A stretch of 36,043 nucleotides of DNA, from the NCBI GenBank assembly GCA_014728225.1, contig WJLX01000043.1, positions 1 to 36,043 of the forward strand. Direction: 5' to 3'. The notes beneath the pieces were generated by a model that did no database searches, was not told the DNA's origin, and worked only from the letters and a program-made list of their open reading frames with translations. The position numbers were made by a program, and so were the translations under genes. The DNA is from Candidatus Coatesbacteria bacterium (lineage in GTDB: Bacteria; RBG-13-66-14). Below are positions 31,079-36,043 of the stretch, piece by piece. Position 1 is the first letter of the stretch; every line of letters begins with the position of its first letter.

Positions 31079-32476
31079 ATGCACCGCCGCCTGACAATTC
31101 TGCTGCTCTGTCTGCTCGCCGGGACGACGTCCGCCGTCCCCCGGATCGCCCTGGTGCCCCTGGTGCCCCGCGAAGTCGTCGCCGCCTTCGCCGACGGCGT
31201 CACCGCGGACCTGTCGAACCGCATCGCCCGCTCGGGTTGGTGCGATCTGCTCGACGGCGCGAGTATCGCCGCGGCCCTCGAGGAGCTGGACCTGGAGCCC
31301 GTCGAGCTGCTCGAGGAGCTCGACGAGGATGCGGAGCTGGAGAGCGCCCGTGAGCTGGCCCACTATCTCGACGCCAACTACCTCCTCTGGGGCGCCCTCG
31401 AGGGCGGCGACGGTTTCGCCGTCCGGCTGTGGTGCCTGAAGCGCCTTGACGGCCGCATCGTTCTCCAAGCCGTCGAGACGGCGACGAGCGTCGGCGCCCT
31501 GGGCGAGGCCGCCCACCAACTGGCCCGCCGTCTGGCCGCCGGCCCCGGCGGGATGCCGGTGACCCTCCCCGCTGAGCCGCCCCGCCCCCGCCCCGTCGAC
31601 GACGACCCCGGCCGGCTGGCCTATTCCCTCCACGAGGGCGAGGTCTACCTGATCGACGCCGACGGCGCCAACCTGCGCCAACTGACCCTCGACATGCGCG
31701 CCGGGGACTGGACACCGACCGCCTCCCTGTCACCCGACGGCTCCCGGGTGGCCTTCAGCTCCGCCGTCGACGGCGACGGCGAGATCTACGTCATCGGCAT
31801 CGACGGCGGCTTTCTCCAGCGCCTCACCGATAACGACTACTGGGACGACTACCCCAGTTGGTCCGCCGACGGCGCCGCCGTGGCCTATTACACTCAGTCC
31901 GCGGATTCAGTCTCCATCCGCCTGCATAATCTGGAGACCGGCGAGGAACGCGAGCTGTCCAGCGGTCTGGCCGCCCAACGCTCGCCCTCCTGGAGCCCCG
32001 ACGGCTCCCTGATCGCCTTCTACGATCCCTCCGGCGCCGGACAGCTCAGCATCATGCGCGCCTCGGCCTCCGAGGGCCGTTGGCTGTCCAACGACTCCAC
32101 CGCCGATTGGGCCCCCGCCTGGCACCCCGCGGGGACCTACATCGCCTTCAGCACCTACACCGACGACAACCTCGAGCTCTACCTCGTCGACGAATACGGC
32201 GAGAATCCCCAACGGTTGACCGAGAACAGCGTCCGCGATATCTCGCCCTGCTTTTCCGGCGACGGCCGCTTCCTCTTCTTTCAGCAGGGTCGCGACGTCC
32301 GCGGCCAGCTCTACTCCCTCGAACCGGCCACCGGGGAGATCCGCAAGCTGACCCTCCACGGCGGCTGCCACCCCTCCTGGGGCCCCTCGTGGCGCCCGGG
32401 GACGCCGAGCGCCTCCAGCGAACCGGAACCTCCAGAACCCAACCTCATCGACCAGGCGCCGACCGCGGACGGCTGA
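31079..32476 (+). CDS. Secreted TolB-like beta-propeller protein
   Basis: The 465-aa protein has a signal peptide (RRLTILLLCLLAGTTSA, cleavage near residue 19), an N-terminal domain like that of TolB/CsgG-type proteins (RIALVPLVPREVVAAFADGV...LSNRIARSGWCDLLD, about 20-155), then a six-bladed-type propeller of PD40 units (about 180-440): ASLSPDGSRVAFSS, PSWSADGAAVAYYT, PSWSPDGSLIAFYD, PAWHPAGTYIAFST, PCFSGDGRFLFFQQ. It would act in the periplasm, possibly in envelope integrity as TolB does, but pal, tolQ, tolR and tolA are not nearby. The tail is proline- and glutamate-rich. A palindrome starts at its stop codon. Confidence 0.88.
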   Translation: MHRRLTILLLCLLAGTTSAVPRIALVPLVPREVVAAFADGVTADLSNRIARSGWCDLLDGASIAAALEELDLEPVELLEELDEDAELESARELAHYLDANYLLWGALEGGDGFAVRLWCLKRLDGRIVLQAVETATSVGALGEAAHQLARRLAAGPGGMPVTLPAEPPRPRPVDDDPGRLAYSLHEGEVYLIDADGANLRQLTLDMRAGDWTPTASLSPDGSRVAFSSAVDGDGEIYVIGIDGGFLQRLTDNDYWDDYPSWSADGAAVAYYTQSADSVSIRLHNLETGEERELSSGLAAQRSPSWSPDGSLIAFYDPSGAGQLSIMRASASEGRWLSNDSTADWAPAWHPAGTYIAFSTYTDDNLELYLVDEYGENPQRLTENSVRDISPCFSGDGRFLFFQQGRDVRGQLYSLEPATGEIRKLTLHGGCHPSWGPSWRPGTPSASSEPEPPEPNLIDQAPTADG

Positions 32477-32485
32477 CGCCGCCGA

Positions 32486-32671
32486 CGGGAGACCTTTGCC
32501 CCGCCCCGGGGCCGATTGCACGCCGATCAACTCCGCAGCGGCCGGAGCCGGCACGGTTTTTGCATCTCGGCGACCGTTAGACCGCTGAAAACGGTCCGCC
32601 TCCGCAAAAACCGTGCCGGCTCCGGCCACCGCTGCGGCGACCGACGCGCCGGCGGGGGCAAAGGTCTCCCG
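32486..32671. repeat. Nested palindrome, copy E
   Basis: The outer arms 32486-32502 (CGGGAGACCTTTGCCCC) and 32655-32671 are a perfect 17-bp inverted repeat, with GC-rich pairing continuing outward after a bulge. The inner arms 32540-32563 and 32604-32627 are perfect over 24 bp; the usual GGAACCGG is GGAGCCGG and its partner is changed to CCGGCTCC. A further CGCAGCG/CGCTGCG pair lies outside the inner arms. Spacers are 37 and 27 nt; the loop is 40 nt. It begins ten bases after the TolB-like stop codon. Confidence 0.88.
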
Positions 32672-32730
32672 CCGGCGGTCTTAATCTCGCGCGCTGCCGC
32701 ACCCCGTCGACCCGCAGGGAAACGAGCCTG

Positions 32731-34080
32731 ATGGATTTCGCCGCCGCCCGTGATTACCTGTTGTCCTTCGCCGACTACGAGCAGAAGGATCGCTTCGCCT
32801 ACGGCACCCGGACCTGGAACCTGCGGGCCTTTCGGGCCTTTCTGGACGAGTTGGGCGCGCCGGATCGCTCGTTGAGGGTGGTCCACGTCGCCGGGACGAA
32901 CGGCAAGGGCGTCGTGGCGGCGGCGGTCGGCGCCCTGTTGACGGCGGCGGGGGAGCGGGTCGGCCTCTACACCTCGCCCCACCTGGTGACGCTGCGCGAG
33001 CGGGTGCGCGTCAACGGTGCGATGATCGCCGCGGCGCAGTTCGCCGCTCATGTCGAGCGACTGAAGGAGCTGCAGGAGCGGATGGGCCACGGCGTCGACG
33101 GCGGCTATCGTACGACCTTCGAGCTGCTGACCGCCCTGGCCCTGCGATACTTCGTCGAGGCGGGTTGCCGTTGGGCGCTGCTCGAGGTCGGCCTGGGCGG
33201 ACGCCTGGACGCCACCAACGTCGTCGAGCGCCCGGCGCTCTGTTTGTTCAGCCGGATCGCCCGGGACCATGAGAACGTTCTCGGCCGGGGGTTGCAGCGG
33301 GTGGCCGTCGAGAAGGCGGGCATCCTCAAGCCCGGCGTTCCGGCGCTTTCGGTGGCGCAGGAGCCCGTGGTCGAGGAGGTCCTGCGCGAGCGGGCGGCGG
33401 AGTTGGGCTGTCGGCTGGGTTTCGTCAAACCGGGTCGCGAACTGACGCTGAGCGACGACGGCCGGGTCGCTTACCGGGGGCGGCCGACGGTTCTGCGCGG
33501 CGCCTTCCAGCGGGACAACCTGGCGCTGGCCCTGGCGGCTTTACGCGGTCTGGCGGGGCGGTTGGAGTCGCCGGCGGTCGAAGACGTCCCGTGTCGTGGG
33601 TTGGCGGCGCTGCGTTGGCCGGGCCGGCTGGAGGTCGTCGGCCGGGAACCGGCGGTGATCCTCGACGGCGGTCACAATCCGGCGGCCCTCGAGGCGGCGC
33701 TGGAGCACATCGCCGCCCGGAGCGCCGGGCGCCGCCTCGGCGTTTTCGGCGCTTCGGCCAACAAGGACCTGGCGGCGCTGACGCGGCCGCTGCCGCAGGT
33801 CTTCGATCACCTCTATCTCTGTGCCGCGCCGACGCCCCGGGCGACTCCCCCGGCCGACCTGGCCGCCCTGTTGCCCACGGAACGGACGACGATCGTCGGG
33901 GAGGGCGTCGCCCGGGCGCTGGAGTTGGCCCTGGCCGCGGCCGCTCCCGCCGATCTCGTCGCCGTGCTGGGCTCGCTGTACGTCGTCGGCGAGGCCAAGG
34001 CTCACGCCGCCGAACTGGGCCTGGACGGCTCGCTGGAGGTTTATCGTCCACGCGAAGATGATGCTGCCGGGACCGATTGA
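32731..34080 (+). CDS. folC: Folylpolyglutamate synthase / dihydrofolate synthase
   Basis: FolC adds glutamate to dihydropteroate and to folates. The 449-aa product is a complete Mur-ligase-type enzyme: FAYGTRTWNL near the N-terminus, the P-loop VVHVAGTNGKGVVAAAV (about 50-66), YTSPHLVTLRERVRVNG, the ATP-domain LLEVGLGGRLDATNVV, VAVEKAGILKPGVPAL and the C-terminal ILDGGHNPAALEA. Length is typical. The ribosome binding site is weak (AGGGAAACGAGCCTG before the ATG). It stands alone between palindrome E and the promoter at 34096. Confidence 0.97.
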   Translation: MDFAAARDYLLSFADYEQKDRFAYGTRTWNLRAFRAFLDELGAPDRSLRVVHVAGTNGKGVVAAAVGALLTAAGERVGLYTSPHLVTLRERVRVNGAMIAAAQFAAHVERLKELQERMGHGVDGGYRTTFELLTALALRYFVEAGCRWALLEVGLGGRLDATNVVERPALCLFSRIARDHENVLGRGLQRVAVEKAGILKPGVPALSVAQEPVVEEVLRERAAELGCRLGFVKPGRELTLSDDGRVAYRGRPTVLRGAFQRDNLALALAALRGLAGRLESPAVEDVPCRGLAALRWPGRLEVVGREPAVILDGGHNPAALEAALEHIAARSAGRRLGVFGASANKDLAALTRPLPQVFDHLYLCAAPTPRATPPADLAALLPTERTTIVGEGVARALELALAAAAPADLVAVLGSLYVVGEAKAHAAELGLDGSLEVYRPREDDAAGTD

Positions 34081-34095
34081 CCCGGCGAATGAATC

Positions 34096-34124
34096 TTGCA
34101 AGATGACGAGCCATCGGCTATACT
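34096..34124 (+). promoter_or_regulatory. Promoter of the secreted protein gene
   Basis: TTGCAA (34096-34101), exactly 17 bases, then TATACT (34119-34124). The start near 34131 leaves a 51-nt leader before the ATG at 34182. Confidence 0.7.
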
Positions 34125-34181
34125 CTATTAATTCGGGACGCGAGGAACGTGCCCGCTAACAGGTAAACCAGGAGGAACGCC

Positions 34182-34694
34182 ATGCGCAAGCTTACGATCC
34201 TGATCCTGCTCGCCGCCCTGGTCGCCACAGCCGGTCCCCCGGCCCTGGGCGGACCCGCCGGACCCTTCGTCGCCAACCTGCCCGGCGTCGCCGTCAAGGC
34301 CGACCTGCCCGACGGCTGGAGCAAGGACGGCGGGGCCACCACGCCCAACAAGTTCGTCCTCAAGGGCCCGAACGGCGCCAGCATCACCATCACTCTGCTG
34401 CCCGCCGCCCAGAGCGTCGACGCTCCCAAGACCGACAGCATCTGCCGGGATCGCCTGACCCAGCTGGCCCGCGTCGAAAGCGTCGGCACCCGAGTGGCCC
34501 ACGGCACCGCGGCCGCCGTCTCCTACACCGCCCGCACCGCCGTCGGCTCCGACGGCAAGGCCCACGGCGTCGGCGTCGTCGGCAGCTCCGTGGCCGGCGT
34601 CCTCTTCCATCTCGAAGGCCCGTCCAGTGCCCTGGCCAACCTGGGCGACGATCTGGCCTCGATCATCAAATCCGTCAGCATCAACGAGCGCTAG
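34182..34694 (+). CDS. Secreted protein of unknown function
   Basis: The 170-aa product has a clear Sec signal peptide (KLTILILLAALVATAGPPALG, cleavage near 23), then a compact domain that opens PGVAVKADLPDGWSKDGG and contains KFVLKGPNGASITITLLP and a C-terminal helix LANLGDDLASIIKSVSI. This layout, a lipid-binding-like beta sheet followed by an amphipathic helix, recalls secreted DcrB/PsbP-like domains, but the match is only by eye. One cysteine is present. AGGAGG lies six bases before the ATG. The gene is monocistronic, with its own promoter and a following hairpin. Confidence 0.75.
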   Translation: MRKLTILILLAALVATAGPPALGGPAGPFVANLPGVAVKADLPDGWSKDGGATTPNKFVLKGPNGASITITLLPAAQSVDAPKTDSICRDRLTQLARVESVGTRVAHGTAAAVSYTARTAVGSDGKAHGVGVVGSSVAGVLFHLEGPSSALANLGDDLASIIKSVSINER

Positions 34695-34713
34695 CCCGTT
34701 GCGATCAATGACC

Positions 34714-34741
34714 GAGTCCGGCCCCGTCGCGGGCCGGGCTC
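34714..34741 (+). terminator. Terminator after the secreted protein gene
   Basis: GAGTCCGGCCC (34714-34724) pairs with GGGCCGGGCTC (34731-34741), with one G-T wobble. The following TGTTATAAT is only moderately T-rich and also forms the next gene's -10 element, so terminator and promoter abut. Confidence 0.6.
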
Positions 34742-34750
34742 TGTTATAAT
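34742..34750 (+). promoter_or_regulatory. Extended -10 promoter of the metallophosphoesterase gene
   Basis: TGT-TATAAT is an extended -10 element directly after the hairpin stem. The start near 34757 gives a 25-nt leader before the GTG start. The -35 position falls within the hairpin and does not match consensus. Confidence 0.55.
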
Positions 34751-34781
34751 CATTCCCGAGGCCCCACGCCCGCGAGGAACC

Positions 34782-35654
34782 GTGCGCATCGCCTACACCT
34801 CCGATCTGCATACCGACCACTCCCCGGAGAACCGCCGCCTGCTCGAGCTGCTGGCCGAGCGGCTTGTCCGGGAAGCCCCCGACGCCTTCGTCCTCATCGG
34901 CGACATGGCCAGCCGGCCGACGGTTATCGGCGAATCCCTCGCCCGCCTCGCCGACACCCCGGGAGACAAGCTCTTCGTCGCCGGCAACCATGACGTCTGG
35001 GTTTCGCTGCGCGAGCAGCATCGTGGTGTGGACAGCTTCCGCCGCCTCGACGAGGAGCTGCCCGCCCTCTGCGCCGAGCACGGCTGGGTCTACCTCGACG
35101 CCGGTCCCCACCGCGTCGGCGACACCGCCTTCGTCGGCGGGATGGGCTGGTACGACTACGAGCTGCGCAACCGCGCCCGCGACGGCGAGATAACCCTCGA
35201 GCACTTCCGTCAGAAATCCTACGGCACCTGGCGCTGGGGCGACCTGCACTACGCCCGCTTCCCCGCCGACTCGACCGACGAGCGCCTCTCCGACCCCGCC
35301 CTCTGCGAGTTGCTGAGCGAACGCCTGCGCCGACACCTCGCCGAGGTCGCCGCCTTGGACGTCGACCATGTCGTCGCCGCCTTCCACCACCTGCCCTACG
35401 ACGCCCTCCAGCCCCCCGGCCGCCTGCCCTGGGACTTCTTCCTCGGCTTCGCCGGCTCGCCGCGCTTCGGTAAGCTGCTGGACACCGAGGATCGCCTGGC
35501 CGCCGTCCTCTTCGGCCACGTCCACATGAAGCTCGCCCTCTTCACCCCCCGGGGCGTGCCCCTGCGCTGCTCGTGTGTGGGCTACGCCCGCCACTGGCCG
35601 GAGAAGGATCTGAACCTGGTCCTCGACCGCTCCCTGGCCTTCATCGAGATCTAG
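34782..35654 (+). CDS. Calcineurin-like metallophosphoesterase
   Basis: The 290-aa protein shows all five metal-binding blocks of the family: SDLHTDH (7-13), LIGDMAS (38-44), VAGNHDVW (67-74), AAFHHLPYD and LFGHVHMK. These bind two metal ions that hydrolyse a phosphoester. The substrate could be a nucleotide, phosphoprotein or nucleic acid and is not evident. No signal peptide is present, so it is cytoplasmic. The start is GTG at 34782 with GAGG five bases upstream. It has its own promoter and terminator. Confidence 0.9.
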   Translation: MRIAYTSDLHTDHSPENRRLLELLAERLVREAPDAFVLIGDMASRPTVIGESLARLADTPGDKLFVAGNHDVWVSLREQHRGVDSFRRLDEELPALCAEHGWVYLDAGPHRVGDTAFVGGMGWYDYELRNRARDGEITLEHFRQKSYGTWRWGDLHYARFPADSTDERLSDPALCELLSERLRRHLAEVAALDVDHVVAAFHHLPYDALQPPGRLPWDFFLGFAGSPRFGKLLDTEDRLAAVLFGHVHMKLALFTPRGVPLRCSCVGYARHWPEKDLNLVLDRSLAFIEI

Positions 35655-35689
35655 CGGCGGGCCTTGACGATTTGCGCTGTCGGTTTATC

Positions 35690-35720
35690 CCGGAACGGGC
35701 CTTGGGCCCGTCCCGGTTTT
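35690..35720 (+). terminator. Intrinsic terminator after the metallophosphoesterase gene
   Basis: CCGGAACGGGCC (35690-35701) pairs with GGCCCGTCCCGG (35705-35716), with one mismatch, and is followed by TTTT. It lies 35 bases after the stop codon. Confidence 0.75.
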
Positions 35721-35750
35721 AGCTATCTGGTCTCGCCCCGCTCCGCCCTC

Positions 35751-35828
35751 CCGGCCCCGTCACGGTTCTTGCGTTCCGCAGACCTCCCTTCGGCGGGAGG
35801 TCTGCGGGCAAGAACGCGCGCCGGGGCC
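35751..35828. repeat. Short palindrome variant F3
   Basis: CGGTTCTTGC (35763-35772) faces GCAAGAAC (35808-35815), with outer CCGGCCCC/CCGGGGCC-type pairing. Inside is a perfect 13-bp hairpin CCGCAGACCTCCC/GGGAGGTCTGCGG (35776-35788 and 35795-35807). The layout matches F2: the same outer arms, a different inner hairpin. It lies between the metallophosphoesterase terminator and the promoter at 35872. Confidence 0.7.
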
Positions 35829-35871
35829 TTGCGTTAGTTCCCTCCCGCGCCGGTTAATGTGTCGCGGGCCC

Positions 35872-35900
35872 TTGACGGGGGGCTTTCTCGGGGCTATATT
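35872..35900 (+). promoter_or_regulatory. sigma-70 promoter for the gene entering at the right edge
   Basis: TTGACG (35872-35877), 17 bases, then TATATT (35895-35900). Transcription from about 35907 gives a relatively AT-rich leader of about 95 nt, long for this window. The leader contains ATATCGTGATA-like dyad sequence and three very short ATG frames. Confidence 0.65.
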
Positions 35901-36002
35901 TCAAAGGGATACCTTAACGCTTATGGATCATCATATATCGTGATAATCTTGTAGTCACGAGAGTTACCAGGATGCTATCATGCCACAAGTAAAGGAGGCG
36001 AT

Positions 36003-36043
36003 GTGGCAGATGGCTTAAAGAGTAATCCCGACAGGCATGTCAA
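36003..36043 (+). CDS. Partial gene, first 13 codons only
   Basis: A GTG at 36003 follows AAAGGAGG with four bases between, and the frame stays open to the window edge (starting MADGLKSNPDRHV). The overlapping ATG at 36001 stops after five codons, so the GTG is the more likely start. The segment is less GC-rich than other genes here. No family can be assigned from 13 residues. Confidence 0.4.
   Translation, partial: MADGLKSNPDRHV

Overview
The window is GC-rich, densely coded bacterial DNA. LpxB, an MsbA-type lipid flippase and a BamD-like outer-membrane lipoprotein show a Gram-negative (lipid A, outer membrane) cell. Housekeeping genes are scattered in short operons that switch strand, there is no phage or transposase gene, and several genes start at TTG with a strong ribosome binding site. 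I cannot place the organism firmly; the mixture suits an uncultured, high-GC candidate-phylum bacterium.

Left part (1-6600, mostly minus strand): tRNA-Pro(CGG) with its promoter, a small-multidrug-export-like membrane protein, a PlsC acyltransferase, a ClC channel, then uvrC. Around uvrC the non-coding DNA is full of repeats: a 225-bp-spaced direct repeat, nested palindromes, and six 43-bp tandem repeats. Beyond them lies a sharply AT-rich island carrying an intact 39-codon membrane-peptide gene with a near-consensus sigma-70 promoter and a near-perfect Shine-Dalgarno sequence.

6620-10260 (minus): a four-gene membrane redox operon. It encodes a 606-aa duplicated polytopic membrane protein, a 50-aa membrane protein that resembles its C-terminal tail, a membrane-anchored 4Fe-4S protein, and an FMN-binding (SGAT flavinylation motif) plus 2x[4Fe-4S] membrane protein. 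It looks like a transmembrane electron conduit tied to an unidentified transporter, and is the best candidate here for an undescribed multi-protein system. Upstream are a CheY-like regulator and a REC-GGDEF protein with a CRP/FNR-like palindrome in front of it, then nadD.

12890-20900: bamD-like lipoprotein, TPR protein and small membrane protein (minus); lpxB-msbA (plus, lpxB apparently leaderless); nth, a probable PPi-dependent phosphofructokinase, and two small charged proteins (minus). 20900-25400 (minus): SRPBCC protein, nitroreductase, and a surface-polysaccharide group (sugar-phosphate transferase, GT2, RmlD-like reductase). 25490-36043 (mostly plus): a geranylgeranyl-reductase-family flavoprotein with a UbiA prenyltransferase (archaeal-type lipid or quinone chemistry), a Cys-rich protein preceded by four decayed copies of its own start region, a cyclase-like/TPR protein (minus), pdxJ, a TolB-like propeller, folC, a secreted protein, a metallophosphoesterase, and the start of a further gene at the right edge.

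The most striking non-coding signal is a family of five nested palindromes of 184-197 bp (3420, 20031, 22209, 26711, 32486). Each sits close downstream of a stop codon. Each has an outer stem, mostly 37-nt left spacers, a perfect 23-27-bp inner stem around GGCACGGTTTTTGC, and a loop of about 40 nt with a conserved asymmetric internal bulge. Stems differ in sequence between copies but stay paired, so structure appears to be conserved. Three shorter relatives lie at 5741, 6121 and 35751.
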